This document shows positions 1 to 6,115 of a stretch of DNA of 6,334 nt, piece after piece. Origin of the DNA: JAKQHY01 sp034429475 (lineage in GTDB: Bacteria > Chloroflexota > Anaerolineae > B4-G1 > SLSP01). The stretch covers positions 1-6,334 of the forward strand of contig DAOUGD010000314.1 of assembly GCA_034429475.1 (NCBI GenBank), written 5' to 3'. The translations under genes and the position numbers were made by a program. Each line of letters begins with the position of its first letter. Position 1 is the first letter of the stretch. The notes under the pieces were generated by a model. The model made no database searches. It was not told the origin of the DNA and was given only the letters and a program-made list of their open reading frames with translations.

Positions 1-19
1 TGCCGCTGCGCCGGGTCTT

Positions 20-110
20 GCGGCTAAAGCCGCTTTCAGGAAGGTATTTTTTCGTGGGTGGGCGTAGCCCGCCCACGAAAAAATACCCTTCAAACCGCGC
101 CTTTAGGCGC
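20..110. repeat. 91-bp nested inverted repeat (REP/MITE-like palindromic element)
   Basis: Two 44-nt arms (20-63 and the reverse complement of 67-110) align without gaps at 35 of 44 positions around a 3-base centre (64-66, GTA). The inner 20 bp pair almost perfectly, with one G-T wobble. Each arm's outer end carries its own small palindrome: GCGGCTAAAGCCGC at 20-33 and GCGCCTTTAGGCGC at 97-110, that is GCGSC-TAAA-GSCGC when both are read inwards. The element lies 60 bp beyond the 3' end of the minus-strand TPR gene. It may act as a transcript-end hairpin, although no clean T-tract follows it in that direction. Architecture of this kind is known from REP/BIME elements and from non-autonomous palindromic mobile elements. 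Assignment to such a family is inference; its copy number in the genome is unknown. Confidence 0.8.
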
Positions 111-170
111 AAATCGTGGGCCAAAACGAATTTTCGGATAGATTCTTAATCTGCTGACAATCTTTTGAGG

Positions 171-758
171 TTAGCGCCGGAAGCGGGGCAGTTGCGAGAG
201 GGTTTTGCGGATGGCGGCGATCATCTCCTTAGATTTGGCCTGCTTCGCCAGGAGCAGCGCTTTGGTCAGATAAGTTTTGGCCTTGGGCGGGTTGCCGTGC
301 TGGGCGAAAACAATCGCCAGGTTGCGCAGCGTTTTGGCTTCCCCCTCGGCGTCGCCGGTGGCCTGCCGTAATGCCAGGGCTTCTTCGTAAAGCTCCTCGG
401 CCTTGGGCCAATTGCCCATCCCATTGTGGGCGGCGGCGATGTCGTTGAGGACGGTCGCTTCTCCTTTTTGATCCCCGACGGTTTTGAACAGGGCGCGGGA
501 CTGCTCGCCGAAATCCAGCGCCTCCGTCCACTTGTCCATCGCCAGATAGACGCTGGCGATATTGTTGAGCGCTTCCGCTTCGCCGGACCCGTCGCCGGCC
601 TGGTGCAGCACGTCGCGCGCCTGTGTGTAGAGCGCGACGGCCTCCTCCCACTCGCCTTGGGTCAAATGCGCGCGGGCCTGGGTGTTCAACTCGGTCACTT
701 GCGCTTTGTACTCAGGCTCGGTTGCTTCTGGGGTGGTGTTGTCTATATCGGAACTCAT
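171..758 (-). CDS. small TPR-repeat protein (195 aa)
   Basis: This is a soluble, all-helical repeat protein with no signal peptide, membrane segment or catalytic motif visible, so a protein-protein interaction scaffold is the likely role. After a short acidic, disordered-looking N-terminus (residues 1-16), four helix-pair repeats follow with an exact 40-residue spacing. W37/W77/W117/P157 precede A40/A80/A120/A160, and the triplet Gly-Glu-Ala recurs at 59, 99 and 139. A 40-residue period matches the longer TPR variant seen in kinesin-light-chain-like and LGN-like arrays, not the classical 34-residue TPR. The tail (about 176-195) is basic. The start at 758 is supported by AAAGGAGG (763-770 on the minus strand) four bases upstream; the stop is TAA at 171-173. 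A possible -10 element GATAAT (821-826, minus strand) is weak and has no convincing -35. The gene is divergent from the chaperone operon, so co-regulation is possible but unproven. The specific function is unknown. Confidence 0.9.
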   Translation of the reverse strand: MSSDIDNTTPEATEPEYKAQVTELNTQARAHLTQGEWEEAVALYTQARDVLHQAGDGSGEAEALNNIASVYLAMDKWTEALDFGEQSRALFKTVGDQKGEATVLNDIAAAHNGMGNWPKAEELYEEALALRQATGDAEGEAKTLRNLAIVFAQHGNPPKAKTYLTKALLLAKQAKSKEMIAAIRKTLSQLPRFRR

Positions 759-869
759 AGGGCCTCCTTTAAGGTCAACGGATTTAACGATGTGTGATGG
801 CTTTAACCGTATACTCCAATATTATCCTCAAATGGATTGCTTACAAGTACCGTCATAATCCTCGATTTC

Positions 870-878
870 TGCTATAAT
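870..878 (+). promoter_or_regulatory. extended -10 promoter of the chaperone operon
   Basis: TGCTATAAT combines a perfect TATAAT hexamer (873-878) with the TG of an extended -10 element one base further upstream (870-871). No good -35 hexamer lies 16-18 bp upstream (the region reads about CCGTCA), as is usual for extended -10 promoters. The predicted transcription start is near 885, giving a leader of about 33 nt. The leader contains the ribosome site AAGGA at 907-911, six bases before the ATG at 918. No CIRCE operator (TTAGCACTC-N9-GAGTGCTAA) is seen anywhere in the 759-917 intergenic region, so HrcA control is not indicated. As the only convincing promoter upstream of the four plus-strand genes, it probably drives all of them. 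Confidence 0.65.
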
Positions 879-917
879 AAGTCCTCAACTCCAGAGCCAC
901 TTTTATAAGGAAGTACG

Positions 918-3251
918 ATGACCAAACACAAGCGGCGACATACTCCGCAAGGCCGGCGAGCACAGCGTCCGGCAGCTTTGAAGCAAGAAGGCGCGCGCGA
1001 GTTCAAGAGCGGGCACTATCACCAGGCCATCGCCCTGTGGGACGAGGTGTCCAAAACGACCGCCGACCTTGTCCCCAAAGAAGCGCTGGCCGAAGCGCTG
1101 TTTCGCCACAGCCTCGAAGGACTCAGAATCCAGGGGCCTAATTTCAACGCGATTATCGCTGACCTGCGCCGGGCGTTGACCCTGAAACCGGACGATCCCA
1201 TTTACACCTATCACCTGGGATTGGCCGCGCATCGCCAGGGCGACCTGCAAACGGCGCTGGAGGCCTACCAAAAGGTCCGCCAGTGCGACAAAGTTTTGGC
1301 CGCGCGCGCCGCTTATCCACTGGCCCTGCTGCTTTTGCAACTTGGCAAGGACCCCACGGCCGATCCGGTGTGGGCCGCGCTCCCGGTCGCCCAGCAGAAG
1401 CTATTGCAGGCCGCGGCTGCCTTCCGCCGCCGACCCTACCTCCCTGCCGAGGACGCGCCCGCCCTGTGGCGCGCCCTGGCTGCGCTGGATCGCGGCGAAT
1501 GCGACACGGCCCGCGCGCTGCTCCGCTCCCTCGCCGACGCGCCCGAAAGCCACGAGGATGCCGGCCTGGCCCATTACTACCTGGGCGTCCTGGCTGCCCA
1601 AGATGAAGCCTGGCACGAGGCCCGCCGTGAGTGGACCAAGGCCACGTTGAAAAAAGCCCACGCCGCCGCGTTGCCGCCCAACCTGAGCGAGTTGTACCAT
1701 CGCCTGGCCGAAGAACACCTGATCGCCGGCAACCTCGTTGGCGCGTTGGATGCGGCGCAGGAGGCTGAGCGGCGGCTCCCCGGCGACGCGCGCCTGCAAC
1801 GCCTGCTGTCACACATTTACCAATCCCAGGGCTATCAGGCCGCCACCGCCGGACAATGGCAGGCCGCGCTCGATCAATGGACGCAGGCTTATCACCTGGA
1901 GGAAGGCAGCTTCCGGCTGGCCTACAACCTGGCCTTGACCCACGAAAAGATGGAAAACTTCTTTGAAGCGGCGGAACTGTGGCGCGAGGCGCTGCGCCGC
2001 CGTCCCCGCCGCAGCGATCACGCGGACGCCATCAGCGACGAACAGGTCGCCAAACTCTGGCGGCGCGCGGCCGAGGCTTACCTCAGAGCCGGAGAGTATA
2101 CCGAAGCCATCAACGTCTACAAATTGGCGGTCAAATGGCATCCAGAGGATTTGAACACCCGCATGGCCCTGGTGGAGGGGCTGATTGACAACGGTCAGCT
2201 TCAGGCCGCCCGCAACGAATTGGAGCGCGTCCTGGCCCAGAACGGCGACTACATCCCCGCGCTGCTGCGGATGGGGGAAATCCTTGCGCACACCGAATAC
2301 TGGTGGTATGCCTCCGGCGCGGAAACGTACTACACCCGGGTGTTGAAGCTGGAGCCGGACAACGCCGCCGCCCGCAAAGGCATCGCCGATATGTACATCC
2401 AACGCGGGGACGAGTACTTCCGCTGGCAAGGGCCACAGAGCGCGCTCGCCTATTATCAGAAAGCCTTGGAATTTCAGCCGCAGAGCGGCTTAATCCATGC
2501 GCTGCTCGGCGGCTGTTATATGGCCCTGAAGCAGCCAGAGGCAGCGACGCCTTATCTCGATGCGGCGCTGGACTATGGGCGCGGCAATATGGAAATCTAC
2601 AACGAGCTGCTGCACATCTGGCTCTCTTACGACAACGAAGCCAAAGCGTGGGAAGTGATGGCGCAGGCGGAAGCGACCATCCCCAACATACCGATCCAAA
2701 CCTATCTGATTCCGGCCATCTACTGCCTGCAAATGGGCCGGTTCGATCTGGCACGTTCCTGGTTGGAGCACGTCGTCACCCACGCGAAGCCAGAGGAACA
2801 GCCCTTATTCATGGTCGGACAACTGCTCTCGCTGACGCCGGCGCTGGACCTCGCCGCGGAATATCTGGAACGCGCCATCGCGGCCGGACAGCAGACCGGG
2901 CTGGCTTACACCACCCTGGCGTTGATCGCCGCGCGCCAACAAGACACGCCCCAGGCCAAAAAATACCTCGCCCAGGCGGAGAAACTCCAACGGCAGACGC
3001 ATGACCCGGAGTTGCGCCAACAAATTGATTCGGTGCGCAGTCTGATAACGATGCCCCCCGACATGTTGAACATGATGATCAACAATCCGAGTTTGCTCGG
3101 CGGCGGGCCATTCGGCAACGGCGGGCCGTTCCCGAACATGTTCGGCGGCGGCATGGATTACCTGGACGACTATGACGACGAATTCGACGACGAATTTGAC
3201 GACGAGGAGTATGACGATGACGAAGACCTTTTCGGAATTTTCGGGATCTGA
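918..3251 (+). CDS. large TPR protein with Gly/Phe-rich linker and acidic C-terminal tail (777 aa)
   Basis: This first gene of the operon probably encodes a cytosolic scaffold or co-chaperone; no enzyme motif, signal peptide or membrane helix is visible. The N-terminus (1-20) is strongly basic. TPR-type helix pairs follow through most of the chain. Recognisable units lie at about 22-48, 95-125, 215-248, 260-290, 296-330, 333-363, 380-413, 414-445, 447-481, 484-522, 526-555 and 660-690, several ending in the usual Pro-Glu/Asp-Asp. Residues 712-746 form a Pro/Met/Asn- then Gly/Phe-rich linker. Residues 747-770 are almost entirely Asp/Glu with an aromatic residue about every four positions (Y752, F756, F760, Y765), and the chain ends in a hydrophobic LFGIFGI. 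The start is supported by AAGGA six bases upstream. The gene overlaps the J-like gene, which together with the grpE and hsp70 neighbours suggests a client-recruiting or assembly role for the Hsp70 machine. That role is inferred from context. Confidence 0.92.
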   Translation: MTKHKRRHTPQGRRAQRPAALKQEGAREFKSGHYHQAIALWDEVSKTTADLVPKEALAEALFRHSLEGLRIQGPNFNAIIADLRRALTLKPDDPIYTYHLGLAAHRQGDLQTALEAYQKVRQCDKVLAARAAYPLALLLLQLGKDPTADPVWAALPVAQQKLLQAAAAFRRRPYLPAEDAPALWRALAALDRGECDTARALLRSLADAPESHEDAGLAHYYLGVLAAQDEAWHEARREWTKATLKKAHAAALPPNLSELYHRLAEEHLIAGNLVGALDAAQEAERRLPGDARLQRLLSHIYQSQGYQAATAGQWQAALDQWTQAYHLEEGSFRLAYNLALTHEKMENFFEAAELWREALRRRPRRSDHADAISDEQVAKLWRRAAEAYLRAGEYTEAINVYKLAVKWHPEDLNTRMALVEGLIDNGQLQAARNELERVLAQNGDYIPALLRMGEILAHTEYWWYASGAETYYTRVLKLEPDNAAARKGIADMYIQRGDEYFRWQGPQSALAYYQKALEFQPQSGLIHALLGGCYMALKQPEAATPYLDAALDYGRGNMEIYNELLHIWLSYDNEAKAWEVMAQAEATIPNIPIQTYLIPAIYCLQMGRFDLARSWLEHVVTHAKPEEQPLFMVGQLLSLTPALDLAAEYLERAIAAGQQTGLAYTTLALIAARQQDTPQAKKYLAQAEKLQRQTHDPELRQQIDSVRSLITMPPDMLNMMINNPSLLGGGPFGNGGPFPNMFGGGMDYLDDYDDEFDDEFDDEEYDDDEDLFGIFGI
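3174..3209 (+). repeat. three 12-nt tandem repeats coding Asp-Asp-Glu-aromatic
   Basis: The acidic tail of the TPR protein contains three consecutive 12-base units of the form GACGACGAATTC, GACGACGAATTT and GACGACGAGGAG, encoding DDEF, DDEF and DDEE. The first two differ at one third-codon position. Such a repeat can expand or contract by slippage and would change tail length in steps of four residues without a frameshift. The last unit ends in GAGGAG, which also serves as the probable ribosome site of the next gene. Confidence 0.85.
3204..3209 (+). promoter_or_regulatory. ribosome binding site that decides the J-protein start
   Basis: GAGGAG lies inside the acidic-tail codons of the TPR gene, seven bases before ATG 3217 and only one base before ATG 3211. 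The spacing favours 3217. A second candidate, GGAAGG at 3258-3263, sits four bases before ATG 3268. Both are usable, so the start is open between 3217 and 3268. Confidence 0.5.
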
Positions 3252-3642
3252 GCTGCCGGAAGGCGCCATGCCCCCCGGTCGCAGTGAGCTGCACCCCAAC
3301 TTCGCCAGCCACGATCCCTACGCGGTGCTGGGATTGACGCGGGGCGCGTCGGCGCGGGAGATCAAGCGGGCGTACTTTGCCCTGGTGCGGGAGTATCCCC
3401 CGGAACAAGCCGCCGACACGTTTAAGCTGATCCGCGCGGCCTACGAGAAGTTGCGCAGTGACGAGGTTAAGGCGGAGACCGACCTGTTCCTCTTCCAGCC
3501 GCCCTACACCTGGGAACCGCGCAAGCGCAAAGGCAAGCTGGACCAGGACGTGCATGTGGAAGACGTGTGGACGCAACTGCAACGCCAGGGCGACCTGGGC
3601 CGCCGCGATTTCAAAGAGGATTACCGCACGCCCAAATTATGA
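3217..3642 (+). CDS. J-domain-like protein with HPD motif replaced by PPE (141 aa)
   Basis: This small J-domain-like protein is a probable Hsp70 partner. The J-domain signature is clear: DPYAVLGL (33-40), then helix II ending KRAYFALVREY (50-60), then helix III FKLIRAAYEKL (69-79). The loop between helices II and III, where canonical J proteins have His-Pro-Asp, reads Pro-Pro-Glu (61-63, bases 3397-3405). HPD is known to be essential for J proteins to trigger Hsp70 ATP hydrolysis, so this protein may bind Hsp70 differently or act mainly in targeting. There is no Gly/Phe region, zinc finger or C-terminal substrate domain, so it is not DnaJ. The tail (88-141) is rich in Pro, Trp and charged residues and matches nothing I can name. 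I chose ATG 3217 because of GAGGAG seven bases upstream; it overlaps the TPR gene by 35 bases. ATG 3268 (124 aa, no overlap) is a serious alternative. The stop overlaps the grpE start as ATGA. Confidence 0.88.
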   Translation: MTKTFSEFSGSELPEGAMPPGRSELHPNFASHDPYAVLGLTRGASAREIKRAYFALVREYPPEQAADTFKLIRAAYEKLRSDEVKAETDLFLFQPPYTWEPRKRKGKLDQDVHVEDVWTQLQRQGDLGRRDFKEDYRTPKL

Positions 3643-4274
3643 GCGACCATCGTTTAGTGTGGGCCACCCTGGCCGATTTATTGACGCGCCTGGAACGCAA
3701 CTTTGGCGCGGCCACGGCGGGCGAAGGCGCCGCCGGGAATGGCGGCATCGCCGGGCTGGAAAACGAAGTTCGCAAGCTGGGCAAAAGCCAGTTCAAAGCC
3801 AATATGCTGGCGGAGCAACAGATCGCGCGCGTCGAGCAGGTGTTGACGGCGCTGGAAACGCAGCAGGAACAAAGCGCCGCCGCGCTCGATGCGCTGGTGG
3901 CGGAGCGCGTGGCGGCGGAGCAGCACAAGTGGTTGCTTTCCTTGCTCCCCGCGCTGGACGGCCTCGACAACGCTATCGCCAGCGGGCAGAAGTCGCTGGA
4001 TCAGCAGTACGACCCCTGGCTCGTGGGCTGGTTGTCCGGCCTGCGTCTCGTCCGCGAGCGGCTGTTCGCCGTTCTGGAAGACGGCAACGTGACCGCCATC
4101 CCCACCATCGGCGTCCCCTTTGACCCACACCTGCACATCGCCGTCGCCACAGTGGACGATCCCGACGCGCCTTCCGGCACCATCATCGCCGAAGAACGGC
4201 GCGGCTACCGCGATCCGCACGGCGTGTTGCGGTACGCTGATGTGGTTGTGTGTAAAAGAGCAGTGAGGGATTAG
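3639..4274 (+). CDS. grpE: GrpE-family nucleotide exchange factor, divergent (211 aa)
   Basis: GrpE proteins open the Hsp70 nucleotide-binding domain so that ADP leaves and ATP re-enters. Residues about 40-97 look like the long coiled-coil stalk, rich in Glu, Gln, Ala and Leu with heptad-like spacing. It is preceded by a Gly/Ala-rich linker (22-37). Residues 99-112 (LLSLLPALDGLDNA) match the GrpE helix that normally reads LLPVLDNLERA. The beta head is at 147-206: GVPFDPHLHIAVA (158-170) matches the family's FDP-x-x-H-x-A, and GYRDPHGVLRYADVVV (189-204) matches its GY-x-x-x-x-x-LR-x-A-x-V-x-V. The usual NYRKR-like motif before the helix is missing, so the protein is divergent. The start ATG 3639 overlaps the preceding stop (ATGA); the nearest purine run, GAGGA at 3616-3620, is too distant, which suggests translational coupling. 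The last codons and the TAG stop lie inside the G-tract repeat that follows. Confidence 0.9.
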   Translation: MSDHRLVWATLADLLTRLERNFGAATAGEGAAGNGGIAGLENEVRKLGKSQFKANMLAEQQIARVEQVLTALETQQEQSAAALDALVAERVAAEQHKWLLSLLPALDGLDNAIASGQKSLDQQYDPWLVGWLSGLRLVRERLFAVLEDGNVTAIPTIGVPFDPHLHIAVATVDDPDAPSGTIIAEERRGYRDPHGVLRYADVVVCKRAVRD

Positions 4275-4331
4275 GGATTGGGGATCAGGGAGTGGGTGCC
4301 CCCCATCCCTAATCCCCAATCCCCATTCCCC
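4267..4331. repeat. heptad G-tract/C-tract inverted repeat with quadruplex potential
   Basis: The plus strand carries five G-tracts (4267-4269, 4274-4276, 4280-4283, 4288-4290, 4294-4296) separated by 3-4 bases (ATTA, ATT, ATCA, AGT), which meets the usual G-quadruplex pattern. It is followed by five C-tracts (4299-4304, 4307-4309, 4314-4317, 4321-4324, 4328-4331) with similar spacing. The two halves are inverted copies of a roughly 7-base unit, GGGATTN. Bases 4277-4296 can pair with 4302-4320 with one mismatch and one bulge, and the stem can be extended outwards less perfectly. It contains the grpE stop codon and lies 20 bases before the hsp70 ribosome site. No T-run follows, so it is not a standard terminator. 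A role in mRNA processing or stability, or in setting the grpE-to-Hsp70 ratio, is inference; it could equally be a dispersed genomic repeat. Confidence 0.8.
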
Positions 4332-4362
4332 AGGCATAATTTATCTCAGTAGAGGATGTACT

Positions 4363-6102
4363 ATGAGCACCATTGTAGGCATTGACCTGGGCACCACCAA
4401 CTCCGGCGTCGCCATCGTGAAGGATGGCCACCCTATTATGCTCCCCAACGGCGCGGAGCGCATTATCCCCTCCGTCGTGGGCTATTCCCCCGGCGGCGAA
4501 TGGCTGGTGGGGACGCCCGCCCGCAACCAATACGTGTACGATCCCGACAACACCGTCCGCTCGATCAAGCGCGAGATGGGCAGCGCGACGCGCGTGACGT
4601 TGGGCGCGAAAGAGTTTACGCCCCAGGAAGTCTCGGCCTTCATTTTGCGCGAATTGAAAGGCGTGGCCGAGCGCAACCTGAAAAATCCGGTGGACGACGT
4701 AGTCATCACCGTGCCCGCCTACTTCTCCGACGCGGCGCGGCAGGCCACCCGCGACGCCGGGCAAATTGCCGGCTTTAACGTCCGCCGCATCATCAACGAG
4801 CCGACCGCTGCCGCGCTGGCTTACGGTCTGAACATGGGCGCGGATCAACTGGCGCTCGTCTACGACCTGGGCGGCGGCACCTTCGACGTATCGCTGGTGG
4901 AACTGATGGGCGGCATCGTCGAAGTCCGCGCCAGCCACGGCAACACCCGGCTGGGCGGCGACGATTTCGACGAGCGGCTGGCCGAGTTGGTGGGCGGCTG
5001 GTTCGCGGAGGACCACGGCATTGATCTGCGGCAGGATCGCCGGGCCTGGGCGCGCCTCCAACGCGCCGCCGAGATGGCGAAGATCGGGTTGAGCGAGCAG
5101 CCCTTTGTGTGGATCAAGGAAGAGTACATCACCGAGAAAAACGGGACGCCCTTGCACCTCGAGTACGAAGTGAGCCGCCACGAATTTGAGGAGTGCATCA
5201 CGGACCTGTTGGAGCAGACGCTTGAATCGGTGGATAAGGTGCTGTCGGATGGCGGCGTCACGCCGGAAATGCTGACGCAGGTGTTGATGGTGGGCGGCTC
5301 CTCGCGGGTGCCGGCGGTGTGGGAGCTGGTCGCCAATCGCCTGAGCACCGAGCCGCAGATGACGCTCAACCCCGAAGAGGTGGTGGCGTTGGGCGCGGGT
5401 GTGCAGGCGGCCATCATCGCCGGCGAGCCGATTGACGCGATCCTGGTGGACGTGACGCCGCACTCGTTGGGCATCGCCGTTGCAGAGAACCGCCTGGGGC
5501 GCGTCATCACCGACCGCTACAAGGTGCTCATCCACCGCAACACGACCATCCCCGTCACCAAAGCGGACGTGTTCAGCACGTTGTACCCGGATCAGGACGC
5601 CATCCGCATTGAAGTTTACCAGGGCGAAAGCAACGTTGCTTCAGAAAACACGTCATTGGGCAACTTTCTCATCAGCGACCTGGAACCGGAAACACCCGGC
5701 GACCTTTCCTACGTCACCGTGAAATTCGATATGGACGTCAACGGCATCCTGCAAGTGACGGCACAGGATCGCAACAGCGGCAAGCAGGAAAAGATCGTCG
5801 TTGAGGCGTCCCTGGCCCGGCTGAGCGAGGCGCAAATCCTGGCGGCGCGCAACAACCTGGACACGTATCAGGCGCCGTCGGGGACCGTCGCAGTGGAGAT
5901 TTTGCCGCTGGACAGTGAGAGTGAAGCGCTGTTGGCCCGCGCGGAGCGGCTGATGGACTCTGGCAACCTGAAGGTGTCTGACAACCAGGCGCTGGCGCAG
6001 TTGATTGTAGAGATTCAAGTCGCCCGCGCCGAAAACGCCCAGGAAAAGCTGAACACGCTGTTGGAAATGCTGTTGGATATGCTGTTTGATTTGGAAGCAT
6101 AA
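4363..6102 (+). CDS. dnaK: Hsp70-family molecular chaperone, DnaK-like (579 aa)
   Basis: This is an ATP-driven chaperone that binds exposed hydrophobic peptides in the cytosol. The nucleotide-binding domain (1-355) is complete: GIDLGTTNS (6-14), K69 in SIKR, INEPTAAALAYGL (144-156), DLGGGTFDVS (168-177), T195 in GNTRLGGDDFD, and VGGSSRVP (310-317). It lacks the roughly two-dozen-residue insertion of E. coli DnaK after IKR and so resembles Gram-positive DnaK. The linker AILVD (359-363) is conserved, and the substrate-binding beta domain spans about 364-483. Between G370 and P397 there are 28 residues where E. coli has 20. L407 and I414 sit at the positions of E. coli A429 and V436. The helical lid (484-579) has a Pro/Gly-containing non-helical stretch at 503-515 and ends in a Leu/Met-rich helix, without the usual disordered charged tail or EEVD. 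AGAGGA (4351-4356) lies six bases before the ATG. This is probably a specialised paralogue and not the housekeeping DnaK. Confidence 0.96.
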   Translation: MSTIVGIDLGTTNSGVAIVKDGHPIMLPNGAERIIPSVVGYSPGGEWLVGTPARNQYVYDPDNTVRSIKREMGSATRVTLGAKEFTPQEVSAFILRELKGVAERNLKNPVDDVVITVPAYFSDAARQATRDAGQIAGFNVRRIINEPTAAALAYGLNMGADQLALVYDLGGGTFDVSLVELMGGIVEVRASHGNTRLGGDDFDERLAELVGGWFAEDHGIDLRQDRRAWARLQRAAEMAKIGLSEQPFVWIKEEYITEKNGTPLHLEYEVSRHEFEECITDLLEQTLESVDKVLSDGGVTPEMLTQVLMVGGSSRVPAVWELVANRLSTEPQMTLNPEEVVALGAGVQAAIIAGEPIDAILVDVTPHSLGIAVAENRLGRVITDRYKVLIHRNTTIPVTKADVFSTLYPDQDAIRIEVYQGESNVASENTSLGNFLISDLEPETPGDLSYVTVKFDMDVNGILQVTAQDRNSGKQEKIVVEASLARLSEAQILAARNNLDTYQAPSGTVAVEILPLDSESEALLARAERLMDSGNLKVSDNQALAQLIVEIQVARAENAQEKLNTLLEMLLDMLFDLEA

Positions 6103-6115
6103 AAGGTATCGTAAT

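Noticed and set aside
759..917. Possible CIRCE or other heat-shock operator in the divergent intergenic region
   Set aside because: No TTAGCACTC-N9-GAGTGCTAA or comparable long inverted repeat is present; only short TTATCCTC/TAATCCTC direct similarities are seen.
1809..2429. 206-codon antisense frame within the large TPR gene, plus other overlapping frames in 1150-2750
   Set aside because: These are shadows of a GC-rich coding region. None has a ribosome site and recognisable domain together, while the plus-strand TPR pattern is continuous.
3172..3216. Longer N-terminus of the J-like protein starting at 3172 or 3211
   Set aside because: The extra residues are a Thr/Asn/Ser run produced by reading the acidic-tail repeat out of frame. 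ATG 3211 has its purine run only one base upstream, and 3172 would overlap the TPR gene by 80 bases.
3567..3638. Extra 24 N-terminal residues for GrpE starting at ATG 3567
   Set aside because: They lie wholly within the J-like gene and look like out-of-frame translation; the ATGA junction at 3639 is the standard operon arrangement.
4267..4331. Reading the G/C-tract repeat as an intrinsic terminator between grpE and hsp70
   Set aside because: No T-tract follows the stem and the next gene is in the same direction with its own ribosome site, so complete termination here is unlikely.
4335..4340. CATAAT as a possible -10 of a separate hsp70 promoter
   Set aside because: It is a 5-of-6 match, but the region 16-18 bp upstream is C-rich with no -35 and there is no extended TG. 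Co-transcription from the promoter at 870 is simpler.
4309..5535. 408-codon open frame on the minus strand opposite the Hsp70 gene
   Set aside because: Long antisense frames opposite GC-rich hsp70 genes are a well-known by-product of codon bias. The translation is rich in Arg, His and Gln without any domain, and the plus-strand frame is an unmistakable Hsp70.
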